A stretch of 64,000 nt of DNA from Actinobacteria bacterium HGW-Actinobacteria-2 (GTDB lineage Bacteria > Actinomycetota > Actinomycetes > Propionibacteriales > Propionibacteriaceae). Of this stretch, positions 29,526 through 40,000 are shown one piece after another. The position numbers and the translations under genes are program-made. Under the pieces are notes generated by a model. It made no database searches. It had not been told where the DNA came from and saw only the letters and a program-made list of their open reading frames with translations. Numbering within the stretch: the first letter of the stretch is position 1; each line of letters begins with the position of its first letter. Where the stretch lies: contig PHEY01000009.1 of assembly GCA_002841335.1 (NCBI GenBank), positions 62,001-126,000 on the forward strand, written 5' to 3'.

Positions 29526-30734
29526 CTACTTCAGCTCGCCGGTCTTCTCAGCGACCCACTTGCCGTCGACGACCTTGTAGACCGTCAGGACGCGGGCAAC
29601 CGAGTCACCGTACTTGTCGAAGCCCACCTTGCCGGTGGCGCCGTCGAAGCTGACCGAGGCGAGGGCGGTGATGGTGCCCTCCCGAGCCGACTTGGCGTCG
29701 CTGGCCGAGGCCAGGCTGGTCTTCAAGGCCGCGATGATCGCATTGGCAGCGTCGTAGGCGTAGGCGCCGTAGGCGGAGTAGCCGTCAGCGTAGGCAGCAG
29801 CCTTGTAGCCATCGAGGAATGCCTTGGCCGAAGACAGGGTCTCCACCGGAGCACCCACCGACGTCGCCAAGTCACCGTCGTTGCCACCGAGCTTCATGAA
29901 GTTGCCGTCGTAGATGCCGTCGCCGCCCATCAGCGGAACCGACAGGCCAGCGCCCTTCATCTGCTTGGCCAGCGGGCCAGCTTCGGCGTACACGCCGCCG
30001 TAGTAGACCGCATCCGGACCGGCAGCCTTCACCTTGGAGATCACCGCGGAGAAGTTGTCGTCATCGGGGTTGATCGTCTCGGCGTCCACCACGGTGCCGC
30101 CACCAGCGGTGAAGGCCTTGGTGAACTCGGTGACCAGGCCCTGACCGTACGGGGTCTTGTCGTGGACGGTCGCAACCTTCTTGATGCCGGCGCCGAGCAG
30201 GTACTGGGCCGCGAACGGGCCCTGCACGTCATCGGTGGTGCAGGTACGGAAGTAGTTGGCGTTCGGACGTGCCGGCGCAGTGGTGTAGTCCGCACCCTTG
30301 GTCAGTGCCGGGTTGGTGTTGGCCGGGGAGACCTGCGCGATGTGAGCCGCGTCCAGCACCGGAATGGTGCTCTGGGCGACGCCGGAGTTCAGGGTGCCGA
30401 CAACGCCAATGACCTGATCGTCAGAGGCGAGCTTGGTGGCAGCGTTCTTGCCGACGTCAGGAGTGGCCTGATCGTCCTCAGCAGCCAGTTCGAGCTTCCA
30501 GCCAGGAATCGCGTTGCTGGCGTTGGCCTGCTTGATGGCCAGGTCCACCGAGTTCTTGATGCCGAGGCCCATTGCCGAGAGATCACCCGACAGTGGGGCA
30601 ATCACGCCGATCTTGGCGACCTTGGTGGCCGTGCCACCACCGGTACCGGCATCGGTGCGTGCACCACAGCCGGTCAGAGCCAGCGAAGCAGCCAGAACGG
30701 CCACCCCAGCCAGCGAGTAGATACGCTTGTTCAC
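29526..30734 (-). CDS. livK: branched-chain amino acid ABC transporter substrate-binding lipoprotein
   Basis: A 402-residue periplasmic-binding-type protein (Leu/Ile/Val-binding fold). The signal peptide ends in the lipobox LTGC (Cys near residue 23), so it is a surface lipoprotein. Family features include GVIAPLSGDLSAMG, GVVGTLNSGVAQSTIPV, TVHDKTPYGQGLV, and AYAYDAANAIIAAL. GTG 30734 has GGAGGG five bases upstream. The exact ligand (branched-chain amino acids, or a relative such as amides) cannot be read. Confidence 0.94.
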   Translation of the reverse strand: MNKRIYSLAGVAVLAASLALTGCGARTDAGTGGGTATKVAKIGVIAPLSGDLSAMGLGIKNSVDLAIKQANASNAIPGWKLELAAEDDQATPDVGKNAATKLASDDQVIGVVGTLNSGVAQSTIPVLDAAHIAQVSPANTNPALTKGADYTTAPARPNANYFRTCTTDDVQGPFAAQYLLGAGIKKVATVHDKTPYGQGLVTEFTKAFTAGGGTVVDAETINPDDDNFSAVISKVKAAGPDAVYYGGVYAEAGPLAKQMKGAGLSVPLMGGDGIYDGNFMKLGGNDGDLATSVGAPVETLSSAKAFLDGYKAAAYADGYSAYGAYAYDAANAIIAALKTSLASASDAKSAREGTITALASVSFDGATGKVGFDKYGDSVARVLTVYKVVDGKWVAEKTGELK

Positions 30735-30902
30735 TTTTTCCCTCCTGTAAGGCGATCTGCCCCTCCGTCCGCCAGGTTGGACGGTTGGGGCCGCGGGGAT
30801 ATTGCAGCACCCGTTTATCTCAGACCGGTTACGGTGTCACCAGCCGGAGCCAGGCGTTACCGAATCGTTGTCATTCACGTCCGTCAATAACCGAACCCGT
30901 GC

Positions 30903-32117
30903 TCAGTACCCTAAAACGCCACGAATCACGTGGTCGGCGAGCAATCTACCGGTAGCCGTCAAGACCAGCCGGTCGTCCCGAAACTCAGCCACTCCATCGG
31001 CGACCTTCGCCGCTGCCCGCTGCCGCTCGTCGGCACTCAGCTCATCCAGCGGCAGGCCCTCGGCAAGCCGGAGCGCGAGCATCACTCGTTCCACATGGCG
31101 CTCATCAGGCTCCAGGATCTCGCGAGCCTCGGCGGGGCTCTCCCCCTGGCCGAGCCGAGCCGCGTAGGTGCGTGGGTGTCGGACGTTCCACCAGCGCACT
31201 CCGCCCACATGGGAATGCGCGCCCGGACCAGCACCCCACCAGTCGTCGTTGTGCCAATAGGCCAGGTTGTGGCGGCACTCGTGTCCCGGCCGGGCCCAGT
31301 TGGAGGTCTCGTAGTTGGCGTACCCGGCCGAGGTCAGCAATTCTTCGGCCAACTGATAGCGATCGGCCTGCTCATCAGGGTCGATGCCGGGCAACTCGCC
31401 CCGCGAAACCCGCGCCGCCAACCGGGTGCCGTCCTCGATGGTGAGGGAGTAGGCGCTGACGTGCTCTGGGGCCATCGCGATCACCGACTCCAGGCTGGCC
31501 CGCCAGTCATCCTCGGCCTCGCCGGGCGTGCCGTAGATCAGGTCGAGGCTGATCGAGCCGAAGCCGGCCGCGCGAGCCTGGGCGACGACCTCTGCCACCC
31601 GCCCCGGGGTGTGCTGCCGCTCCAACAGGGCCAGCACATTGGTGCGCGCCGACTGCATGCCGAGGCTCAGCCGGTTGAAGCCGGCGCCGGCCAGTACTTC
31701 GAGGTACTCCCCGTCCACCGATTCGGGGTTCGCCTCGGTGGTGATTTCAGCGCCAGGGGATAAATCGAAACGTCCAGTGATAGCGGTCAACAATCCCGCC
31801 AGGTCGGCCGCGGGCAGGACGGTCGGGGTCCCGCCGCCGAAGAAGATTGATTGCACCCGTGGCGGCACACCCAGAACCTTTGCGGCCAGGTCCAGTTCGG
31901 CATTCACCGCGGCCAGGTAGTCCCGCTGGCGCGCACCAGGCGCGGCCCCCAACTCGGCGGCGGTGTAGGTGTTGAAGTCGCAGTAGCCACACCGGGACGC
32001 ACAGAACGGCACATGGACGTAGATGCTGAAGCCGCGCTCCCCAAGACCGGCCAGCGCGGCGGCGGGCAGCCGTCCATCGGGCGGGGCGGGCTGACCCTCG
32101 GGCGGTGTGGACGGCAT
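30903..32117 (-). CDS. hemW: HemW-like radical SAM protein
   Basis: A 404-residue radical SAM protein, often annotated as oxygen-independent coproporphyrinogen oxidase but now regarded as the heme chaperone HemW. The Fe-S motif is CASRCGYCDF (C-x3-C-x2-C) near residue 38, preceded by YVHVPFC; FFGGGTPTVLP and SISLDLIYGTPGE follow. It lacks the N-terminal extra Cys region of true HemN. ATG 32117 has TAGGCT (32124-32129, minus strand) six bases upstream and no ribosome-binding site, so it is probably leaderless. It sits between lepA and hrcA, as in other actinobacteria, with the liv operon inserted. Confidence 0.94.
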   Translation of the reverse strand: MPSTPPEGQPAPPDGRLPAAALAGLGERGFSIYVHVPFCASRCGYCDFNTYTAAELGAAPGARQRDYLAAVNAELDLAAKVLGVPPRVQSIFFGGGTPTVLPAADLAGLLTAITGRFDLSPGAEITTEANPESVDGEYLEVLAGAGFNRLSLGMQSARTNVLALLERQHTPGRVAEVVAQARAAGFGSISLDLIYGTPGEAEDDWRASLESVIAMAPEHVSAYSLTIEDGTRLAARVSRGELPGIDPDEQADRYQLAEELLTSAGYANYETSNWARPGHECRHNLAYWHNDDWWGAGPGAHSHVGGVRWWNVRHPRTYAARLGQGESPAEAREILEPDERHVERVMLALRLAEGLPLDELSADERQRAAAKVADGVAEFRDDRLVLTATGRLLADHVIRGVLGY

Positions 32118-32170
32118 GGTCGAAGCCTAAGCCCGCGTCGCTGTCAGCCGTCGCTGGCAGACTGCCGTTC
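32118..32170. promoter_or_regulatory. divergent leaderless promoters of hemW and the GNAT gene
   Basis: The minus strand has TAGGCT at 32124-32129, six bases from the hemW ATG. The plus strand has CAGACT at 32158-32163, seven bases from the GNAT ATG. Confidence 0.5.
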
Positions 32171-32746
32171 ATGACCATCGAGGTTCGCCCGGCATCGGCC
32201 TTCACCGATGTCGCCACCATGCTCGGCCCGAAGAAGAGTGCCGACGCCAACATCTGCTGGTGCCTGAGCTACCGGGTGCCCCACAAGGTGAATCAGTCGC
32301 TGGTCGGCCAAGAACGCGGCGAGTATGTGGCCAGACTGTGCCGCGAGGACCCGCCACCAGGGGTGCTCGCCTACGACGGCGACGAGGTGGTCGGTTGGGC
32401 CGCGGTCCATCCCCGCGCCGACACCACCTTCGCCAACAGCCGCAAGATTCCCCACGTCGATCAGTCCGACGTGTGGTCGGTGTGGTGTTTCCGGGTGCGT
32501 CCGGGGCATCGGAAGCATGGCATCGTGCACCACCTGCTGGCCGGAGCCGTCGAGTTCGCCCGCGCGAACGGCGCCACGGCGATCGAGGGCTACCCCGTCG
32601 ACAACGGGCAGGCGCGAGTAGATCTCACCATGGCCTACGTGGGAACCCGGGCGGTGTTCGAGGCGGCTGGTTTCACCAAAGCGGCCGACACCACATCGGT
32701 GCTGGCCGGATTCCCCCGGGTGCTGATGCGTCTGGAGTTGAACTAG
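32171..32746 (+). CDS. GNAT family N-acetyltransferase
   Basis: A 191-residue protein with an acetyl-CoA-binding core: VWCFRVRPGHRKHGIVHHLL is a typical motif A (R/Q-x2-G-x-G/A variant RKHGI), after VGWAAVHPR and before AIEGYPVDN. It starts with MTIEVRPAS at ATG 32171; a longer in-frame start lies inside the divergent promoter. The substrate is unknown. N-terminal cysteines in NICWCLSY resemble a subgroup of unassigned acetyltransferases. Confidence 0.83.
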   Translation: MTIEVRPASAFTDVATMLGPKKSADANICWCLSYRVPHKVNQSLVGQERGEYVARLCREDPPPGVLAYDGDEVVGWAAVHPRADTTFANSRKIPHVDQSDVWSVWCFRVRPGHRKHGIVHHLLAGAVEFARANGATAIEGYPVDNGQARVDLTMAYVGTRAVFEAAGFTKAADTTSVLAGFPRVLMRLELN

Positions 32747-32767
32747 GCGTTGCCACCTGACGGTATC

Positions 32768-32813
32768 GACCCTTCGACGCTCGACCGAAGACCCCTGAGC
32801 CTGTCGAAGGGTC
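32768..32813. repeat. dispersed repeat with 11-bp inverted ends
   Basis: GACCCTTCGAC (32768-32778) pairs with GTCGAAGGGTC (32803-32813). The minus strand from 32794 to 32810 reads CCTTCGACAGGCTCAGG, one base different from the segment inside nadB at 61955-61971. It lies between convergent genes and could also terminate transcription. Confidence 0.65.
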
Positions 32814-32833
32814 AACACTGACAGCCAGCTGAC

Positions 32834-34669
32834 CTACTTCTTCTTTTCGCCGCCCTCGCCGGTGGATAACGCGGCCACGAACGCCTCTTGGGGCACCTCC
32901 ACGCGGCCGACCATCTTCATCCGTTTCTTGCCGACCTTCTGCTTCTCGAGCAGCTTGCGCTTGCGGGTGATGTCACCGCCGTAGCACTTGGCCAGCACGT
33001 CCTTGCGCATTGCTCGAACGCTTTCGCGAGCGATGACCCGGGAACCGATGGCTGCCTGAATCGGCACCTCGAACTGCTGCCGCGGAATGAGTTCCTTCAG
33101 CTTCTTGGCCATGGCCACGCCATAGGCGTAGGCGGCGTCGGTGTGCACGATCGAGCTGAAGGCGTCCACCGGTTCGCCGTGCAGCAGGATGTCGACCTTG
33201 ACCAACTTGGCGGTCTGCTCGCCGGCCTGGTCGTAGTCGAGGGACGCGTAGCCCTTGGTGCGGGACTTCAACGCGTCGAAGAAGTCGAAGACGATCTCGG
33301 CCAGCGGGAGCAGGTAGCGGATCTCGACCCGGTCCTCACTGAGATAGTCCAGGCCTTGCTGCTCGCCGCGGCGGGCTTGGCACAGCTCCAGGATGGTTCC
33401 GATGAACTCGCTCGGCGCCAGGATGGTGGCTCGCACCACCGGCTCGTAGACGTCGGCGATCTTGCCCTCGGGATACTCGCTGGGGTTGGTGACGGTGTGC
33501 TCGCTGCCGTCCTCCATCACCACCCGGTAGACCACGTTCGGGGCAGTGGAGATCAGATCCAGGTTGAACTCCCGCTCCAGCCGCTCACGGACGATCTCCA
33601 TGTGCAGCAAGCCGAGGAAGCCGACCCGGAAGCCGAAGCCGAGCGCGCCGGAAGTCTCCGGCTCGTAGGTGAGCGCGGCGTCGTTGAGCTGCAGCTTGTC
33701 CAGCGCCTCACGCAGTTCGGGGAAGTCGGCGCCGTCGATCGGGTACAGGCCGGCGTAGACCATCGGGTTGGGCGGACGGTAGCCGCCCAAGTCCTTGGTG
33801 GCCGGACGCGAGGCGATGGTGACGGTGTCACCGACTCGCGACTGGCGCACCTCCTTCACCCCGGTGATCAGATAGCCCACCTCGCCGACCCCCAGGGCCG
33901 GGGACTTGATCGGCTCGGGCGAGATGACGCCCACTTCCAAGGTCTCGTGCGTCGCCTTGGTCGACATCATCAAGACCTTCTCGCGGTGGTTCAGTTCACC
34001 GTCGACCACCCGGACGTAAGTGACCACGCCGCGGTAGGTGTCGTAGACCGAGTCGAAGATCAGCGCGCGGGCCGGCGCCTTCGGGTCACCGACCGGAGCC
34101 GGGATGTCGGCCACCACCTGGTCGAGCAACTCGGCCACGCCGATGCCGGTCTTCGCCGAGACCCGCAGCACGTCGCCGGGCTGGCAACCGACCAGGTTGG
34201 CGATCTCGAGGGCGTACTTCTCAGGCTGGGCGCTGGGCAGGTCGATCTTGTTCAGCACCGGAATGATGTGGAGATCGGCGTCGATGGCCAGGTAGAGGTT
34301 GGCCAGGGTCTGGGCTTCGATGCCTTGCGCGGCGTCGATCAGCAAGATCGCACCCTCGCAGGCTGCCAGCGACCGGGACACCTCGTAGGTGAAGTCCACG
34401 TGGCCGGGGGTGTCGATCATGTTCAGCACGTAGTCGGCGCCGTCCACCTGCCAGGGCATCCGCACCGCCTGGGACTTGATGGTGATGCCGCGCTCGCGCT
34501 CGATGTCCATCCGATCGAGGTACTGGGCGCGCATCGAACGCTCATCCACGACACCGGTGAGCTGGAGCATCCGGTCGGCCAGGGTGGACTTGCCGTGGTC
34601 AATGTGGGCGATGATGCAGAAGTTGCGGATCATCGCCGGCGGAGTCTTGCCGGGTACGGGTTTGGCCAT
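32834..34669 (-). CDS. lepA: elongation factor 4 (LepA)
   Basis: A 611-residue translational GTPase that back-translocates or rescues ribosomes. G1 AHIDHGKST near residue 20, DTPGHVDF (G3), NKID (G4), domains II to V, and the unique C-terminal domain ([22 protein letters not shown] begins after a basic stretch) are visible. ATG 34669 is the start because [17 protein letters not shown] precedes the GTPase directly; the longer frame runs across the divergent rpsT gene. Divergent from rpsT, as commonly found. Confidence 0.96.
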   Translation of the reverse strand: MAKPVPGKTPPAMIRNFCIIAHIDHGKSTLADRMLQLTGVVDERSMRAQYLDRMDIERERGITIKSQAVRMPWQVDGADYVLNMIDTPGHVDFTYEVSRSLAACEGAILLIDAAQGIEAQTLANLYLAIDADLHIIPVLNKIDLPSAQPEKYALEIANLVGCQPGDVLRVSAKTGIGVAELLDQVVADIPAPVGDPKAPARALIFDSVYDTYRGVVTYVRVVDGELNHREKVLMMSTKATHETLEVGVISPEPIKSPALGVGEVGYLITGVKEVRQSRVGDTVTIASRPATKDLGGYRPPNPMVYAGLYPIDGADFPELREALDKLQLNDAALTYEPETSGALGFGFRVGFLGLLHMEIVRERLEREFNLDLISTAPNVVYRVVMEDGSEHTVTNPSEYPEGKIADVYEPVVRATILAPSEFIGTILELCQARRGEQQGLDYLSEDRVEIRYLLPLAEIVFDFFDALKSRTKGYASLDYDQAGEQTAKLVKVDILLHGEPVDAFSSIVHTDAAYAYGVAMAKKLKELIPRQQFEVPIQAAIGSRVIARESVRAMRKDVLAKCYGGDITRKRKLLEKQKVGKKRMKMVGRVEVPQEAFVAALSTGEGGEKKK

Positions 34670-34809
34670 GCTCGTTCTCGGTGCTGCTTCCTGTTCGGTC
34701 GCTGCCTGTTCGCAGGACAGCCGACCAAGGATATCGTGGCCTTGGCGCCGCTGGTCGCACTCGCCAGCGGGCCTGGTCACGCTGCCAGCCCACCCTTGGC
34801 CCCGCGGAT

Positions 34810-34839
34810 TTGAGGGGGCGTCGGAGTTGTTGATAGAGT
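34810..34839 (+). promoter_or_regulatory. rpsT promoter
   Basis: TTGAGG (34810-34815) and TAGAGT (34834-34839) with an 18-base spacer lie about 58 bases before the rpsT start, leaving a short untranslated leader. Confidence 0.6.
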
Positions 34840-34897
34840 GCGTAGTCGCGTCCGTGCGGCGCACCTTGCACCAACACTGCGAAAAGGGCTCACCCAA

Positions 34898-35158
34898 GTG
34901 GCAAACATCAAGTCTCAGAAGAAGCGGATCCTGACCAACGAGAAGGCCAGGCTGCGCAACAAGGCCGTCAAGTCCGGTCTGCGCACTCACGTCCGCAAGT
35001 TCAACGAGGCCGTCGCCGAGGGTGACACTGCCAAGGCGCAGGAAGCCGCCAAGGCCGCAACCAAGGCGCTCGACAAGGCTGCGACCAAGGGCGTCATCCA
35101 CGCCAACCAGGCCGCCAACCGCAAGTCGGCGATCGCCAGCAAGGCCGCCGCTCTCTGA
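34898..35158 (+). CDS. rpsT: 30S ribosomal protein S20
   Basis: An 86-residue, lysine- and alanine-rich helical protein that binds 16S rRNA near the 5' domain. The N-terminus [21 protein letters not shown] is the family signature and begins at GTG 34898, so the initiating residue is Met in the protein. Upstream AAAGGG serves as ribosome-binding site. The gene is monocistronic between its own promoter and an intrinsic terminator. Confidence 0.97.
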   Translation: MANIKSQKKRILTNEKARLRNKAVKSGLRTHVRKFNEAVAEGDTAKAQEAAKAATKALDKAATKGVIHANQAANRKSAIASKAAAL

Positions 35159-35168
35159 TCTTCACACC

Positions 35169-35200
35169 AAGCGCCGCTCGGGATTCCGGGCGGCGCTTTT
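35169..35200 (+). terminator. intrinsic terminator of rpsT
   Basis: AAGCGCCGC (35169-35177) pairs with GCGGCGCTT (35190-35198), followed by TTTT. Confidence 0.85.
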
Positions 35201-35261
35201 GGTTGCCCTGACACTGCCGGCTGGGACACCGGCGAAGCCGGGTGTCGAAACCTCTGACGCG

Positions 35262-36278
35262 TCAGAGACGAGCCGGGGTACGGCGCTTGGTCACGATTGC
35301 CAGCACCACCTGCTCCAGGGCGAAGCCGGGGTCACTACCGGCGCCCTTGATCTGCGCGTCGGCCACCGCCACCGCCTGGATGGCACTGGCCACCGCGGAC
35401 GGCGTCCATTCCCGAGACAGGCGGGCCAGATCCTTCAACTTCCACGGCGGTACGCCGACGGCACGGGCCAGGTCGGCATCGCGCAGGCGGGCGTCGCGAG
35501 CGTCGAAGTACTTGCCGAGCCCGCGCAGATTGTTGGCCAGGGCACTGGTGATCAGCACCGGCGCCACGCCGGTGACCAGCGCCCAGCGCAGCTTGCCGAG
35601 AGCCTGATCGGCCCGGCCGTTCACCGCGTCGTCGGCCACCGCGAAGCTGGTCACCTCGGCCCGTCCGGCGAAGTAGCGGGTGATCGCCGCGGTGGTCAGC
35701 TGCCTGTCGGCAGAATCGTCCAGCAACTGGCGGACGGCCCCGGCCAGCGCGCGCGTGTCGGTGCCGATGGCCTGCACCAGCACCTCGGCCACCGCCGGGG
35801 TTGCTTTGCCACCATTGCGACGAGTCTCGGCGACCACGAACTGGGGCAGCTCCCACGGCTTGATCGATGGGCAATCGACGATCGGCGGCTTGAGCTTCTT
35901 CAACCCGTCAAGGATTGCCTTGCCCTTCACTCCGCCGCCGTGAACCACCAGCAGCGCCAAGTCTTCGCCGGGGTCGGCGGCCAGTTGTAGCAACTGGGGA
36001 TTGAGATCGTTGGGTAGTTCAGCCAGATCGTTGAGCACCAGCACGGTCGCCGAGGCGAACAGCGAGGCTCCCGCGGCTTCGGCCAGGGACCCGGCGTCCA
36101 AACCGCTGGACTCCAGACGAACGACTGAGGCATCGGGACGCTCCGCGGTGGCCGCGGCGACGAAGTCGGTCACCGCCCGTTCGGCCAGCAGTGACTCCGG
36201 CCCTGTGACCAAGCCGAAGGTCCCAAATATGCTCTGCGCCGCCACGCCCCTAAGCATGCCAGTCTCTGCCGACATCAT
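35262..36278 (-). CDS. holA: DNA polymerase III delta subunit
   Basis: A 338-residue clamp-loader subunit that opens the beta clamp. Features are the N-terminal FGLVTGPESLLAERAV, the LEAASLFASATVLVLNDLAEL-like segment, GKAILDGLKKLKPP, and the C-terminal helical collar with RLRDADLARAVGVPPWKLKDLAR. The start is uncertain: ATG 36278, ATG 36257 or a GTG at 36245 are all possible, and none has a good ribosome-binding site. In actinobacteria holA usually follows comEC; here the GntR, giant surface protein and two-component genes intervene. Confidence 0.9.
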   Translation of the reverse strand: MMSAETGMLRGVAAQSIFGTFGLVTGPESLLAERAVTDFVAAATAERPDASVVRLESSGLDAGSLAEAAGASLFASATVLVLNDLAELPNDLNPQLLQLAADPGEDLALLVVHGGGVKGKAILDGLKKLKPPIVDCPSIKPWELPQFVVAETRRNGGKATPAVAEVLVQAIGTDTRALAGAVRQLLDDSADRQLTTAAITRYFAGRAEVTSFAVADDAVNGRADQALGKLRWALVTGVAPVLITSALANNLRGLGKYFDARDARLRDADLARAVGVPPWKLKDLARLSREWTPSAVASAIQAVAVADAQIKGAGSDPGFALEQVVLAIVTKRRTPARL

Positions 36279-36310
36279 GCGCCCGGCAACGCTCGGGCCC
36301 CTCGCTGGCC

Positions 36311-36985
36311 TCAGGGAACGTCAAGCTGAGTTGCGACGAAGGCGGCAGTGAAGCCGTCGACTTCGCCCGCGATAGCCTCACCAATCTGGGCACTGGAGCC
36401 GGCTCGCAGGGCCGCACGCAGGTTATCGTGCCAGGCCAGGAACTGATCGACAGCAAGGCTTTCACTCACCGCCAGGCGATAGCGGGAACCGAGCTCGCGG
36501 GTCAGCGAGGCCATGCGACGCAGGCGCAGCGACGGGTTCGGCTGGGCGGCCCGGTCGAAGAAGGCGCGATAGGTGATCTCGGCACCGCGGGAGTGGCCAC
36601 CGTCCCGTTGCCAGGCCCCGCGTAACAGCCGGGAGGCGACCTCGATGTCAGCCCAATCGTGGGGCTGGTACTGCTCTGCTGCACCGCTGAGCAAAGCACT
36701 GTCGAGTAGCTTGCGAACCTCAGCCAGTTCCTGGGCGTCACGAACGGTGAGCTGACTCACCCGGGCACCCTTCTGCGGGGTGAAGTCGACCAGACCCTCA
36801 CCGGCAAACCGCTGCAGAACCTCACGGAGCGGAGTGGGGCTCACCGAGTAGGACTCCGCCAGGCTGACCGTCCGCAGCCGCTGCCCCGGCTCGTACTCCC
36901 CGCCCAGAATGGCGCGACGAAGCTCCCGCTCGACCCACTCGATGCGGCTCACCGGGCCACCTGCAGCAGGGTGCAACTCGCTCAT
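36311..36985 (-). CDS. GntR family (FadR/FCD) transcriptional regulator
   Basis: A 224-residue regulator. The N-terminal winged helix (VERELRRAILGGEYEPGQRL, then SPTPLREVLQRFAGEGLVDF) is followed by an all-helical FCD ligand domain (about 85-215) whose metal/ligand residues are only partly clear (EVRKLLDSALL, HDNLRAAL). ATG 36985 is chosen for its GGAAGG ribosome-binding site. The regulator lies downstream of the giant surface gene on the same strand, beyond a terminator. Target and ligand are unknown. Confidence 0.86.
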   Translation of the reverse strand: MSELHPAAGGPVSRIEWVERELRRAILGGEYEPGQRLRTVSLAESYSVSPTPLREVLQRFAGEGLVDFTPQKGARVSQLTVRDAQELAEVRKLLDSALLSGAAEQYQPHDWADIEVASRLLRGAWQRDGGHSRGAEITYRAFFDRAAQPNPSLRLRRMASLTRELGSRYRLAVSESLAVDQFLAWHDNLRAALRAGSSAQIGEAIAGEVDGFTAAFVATQLDVP

Positions 36986-37057
36986 CGCGCCACCTTCCTG
37001 CTGCCTCACCGCTCGGTCGCGGAGTCGCGCACCATGTTAGTCACCGGCAAGCCAGCT

Positions 37058-37091
37058 CGTGGGGCCGCCACCCGCCAGCGGCGGCCCCACG
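37058..37091 (-). terminator. terminator hairpin of the giant surface gene
   Basis: CGTGGGGCCGCC (37058-37069) and GGCGGCCCCACG (37080-37091) form a perfect 12-bp stem just beyond the stop codon. No T tract is present. Confidence 0.65.
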
Positions 37092-37096
37092 ATGAC

Positions 37097-40000
37097 TCAA
37101 CTGAACAAGTGCACCTTCTGCGGCGTGTTGTAGCTGGTGAGGTTCCCGAGGCCCAACTGGCCGTCGCCGTTCAGCCCCCAGCAGTACGCCAGGCCCCCAA
37201 CCAGCGCGCAACTGTGGCTGGTTCCGCCGGTGATCTCGGTGGCACCGCTGGTCAACCCCGTCACCTGGGTCGGCACGTTCCGCTGCGTGTACGTCCCGTC
37301 GCCCAGGCGGCCGTCGGCATTGGAGCCCCAACACTTCACCGCGCCACTCGACTGCAGGGCGCACATGTGGAACTGCCCGGAAGTGAGGGCGGTGACACCG
37401 CTGGTCAGACCACTGACCTGGGTCGGAGCCCAACGCTCGGTGGTGGTGTTATCGCCCAGCTCGCCGTAGGCGTTGCCGCCCCAGCATTTGACCCCGCCAG
37501 TGGACAGCAGCGCGCACGCATGAGTGGAACGCAATGCCATCGCGGCCACGCCGCTGGTCAACCCCGTCACCTGGGTCGGCACGTTCCGCTGCGTGTTCGT
37601 CCCGTCGCCGACTTGGCCGTGGACGTTCAGGCCCCAACACTTGGCTGCGCCCGAGACCACCGCACAGGTGCCGTTGGAGCCTGCCACGATCGCGGTCACG
37701 TTGCTGGTCAGCCCACTCACCTGAACCGGCGTCACCCGGTTCGTGGTGCTGTTGTCACCCAACTGGCCGTCGGAGTTGCGGCCCCAGCACTTGGCTGCAC
37801 TCCCCACCTTCGCGCAGGTGAAGGTCAGGCCGACGGAAATGGCGCTGACTCCGCTGGTCAGGCCACTGACCTGAGTCGGGGTCCACCGCTCGACTGTGGT
37901 GCCGTCACCGATCTCTCCGTCGGGGTTCTCACCCCAACACTTCATCGCGCCGGTGTCGAGGAGCGCACAGGTGTGGTTACCCAAGGCCGAAATCTGCGTC
38001 ACGCCACTGGTCAACCCGGTCACTTGCACCGGAGTGGACGAGGAGTTCTTGGTTCCGTTACCAAGCTGGCCGTTGCCATTCAGACCCCAACACTTCACCC
38101 CACCAGAAGAGAGCAGCGCACAGGTGTGGAAGCCACCGCCCCCACCGGCCAGAGCTTCCACGCCTTCGATCCAGATCGTGAGTTCTCGCGTGCTGGTCTT
38201 GGTGTGGGCGTCAGTCACGGTCACCGTTGCGGTCGAGCTCTTGGTGACCGACGTCGTTCCAGAGATCACCCCGGTGTCGGCGTCGATGCTCAAGCCCGTC
38301 GGCAGCCCCGTGGCCGACCACTGATACGGAGCGGTGCCACCAGAGGCAGCCACCGTCTGGCTGTAGTTCGCTTGCGCAACCCCATCGGCCAGGCTGGTGG
38401 TCGTGATCGCGACCGCCGCAGTCACGTTCACTGCGATTTCTGCGGTTGCCGTCCTGGCCTTGGCATCGGTGACCGAGATCGAGAAGGTGAAAGCGCCCGA
38501 CTCGCTCGGCGTTCCGGTGACCTGTCCGGTGCTGGCATCGACGCTCAGTCCACTCGGCATTCCCGTCACCTGCCAGGTGTACGGGCTGACACCTCCGCTT
38601 GCGCCGAGGGTCTGGTCATAAGCCTCGTTCTGCAAGGCGGAAGCAAGGCTGGTCGTGCTGATCACCACCGGAGTGGCCACCTCCAGCGACAGCTCGACCG
38701 AGGCCGTCCGTCCGGTTGCGTCGGTGACCTTCGTCGTAAAGGTGCTGGACGCTGCCGCGCTCGGCGTTCCCGAGATCGTCCCGTCGGCAGCCAAGGACAA
38801 CCCATCAGGCAACGCACCAGCAGTGATCGACCAGGTGTAACTGCCATCGCCACCACTCGCTGCCAGGCTCTGGCTGTAGGCCACCGTCGTCGTGCCATCC
38901 GGCAGGCCGGTGGTGGTGATCGCAACCGGGTCCTTCACTGAGATGGTGAGTTCAGCAGTCGCGGTACGACCGACACTGTCGGTCGCCTTCACCGTCACCA
39001 CACTGTCGCCAGCGATCGACGGCGTACCCGAAACCACACCGCCCGCCGACAAGCTCACGCCACCGGGCAAGACACCCTCGGCAACACTCCACACCAGCGG
39101 AGTCGCGCCACCAGTCGCGGCCAGCGTCTGCTCGTACGCAACACCCACCGTGCCGGCCGGCAAGGTCGCGGTCGAAACCGCCAGCGGGTCCGACACCCTC
39201 AGCGACAGCTCGGCAGAGGCCGAACGTCCGGTCGCGTCGGTGACCGTCACCGTGAAGGTGCTGGACGACGCGGCGCTCGGCGTTCCCGAGATCGTCCCGT
39301 CGGCAGCCAAGCTCAACCCATCGGGCAACGATCCATTGGTGATCGACCAGGTGTAACTGCCATCGCCACCACTCGCTGCCAAGCTCTGGCTGTAGGCCAC
39401 GGTCACGGTGCCATCCGGCAGGCTGGCGGTGGTGATCGCGACCGGATCCTTCACTGAGATGGTGAGTTCAGCAGTCGCGGTACGACCGACGCTGTCGGTC
39501 GCGCTCACCGTCACCACACTGTCGCCGGCAGCCGACGGCGTGCCCGAGATCAGGCCCGCAGCCGACAAGTTCACGCCCGCCGGCAGGGTGCCCGAGGCGA
39601 TGCTCCACACCAGCGGGCTGGTGCCACCAGACTCGGCCAGCGTCTGCTCGTACGCAACACCCACCGTGCCAGCCGGCAACGTCGCGGTCGAAACCGCCAA
39701 CGGGTCGGCCACCTTCAGCGTCAGCGTGGTGCTGCCGTTCAACTGCGGATCCGACGAGTCGTGCACCTGGACGACGATGTCGTAGGAGCCCGCGGCGTCC
39801 GGGGTTCCGAAGAGCCGCCCAGTGTCGCTCAACACGACGCCATCAGGCAGCGTCGAGGTCGTCGACCAGGTGTAGGGACCAACCCCACCACCAGGGGTCA
39901 AGGTGACGTCGTAGCCGGCGCCAACCGTCGCCTCCGGCAGAGTGGACTCCACTACCGCCACCGGCACCAGCACGTCCAGTTCCACGGTCGCCGTCGCGGT

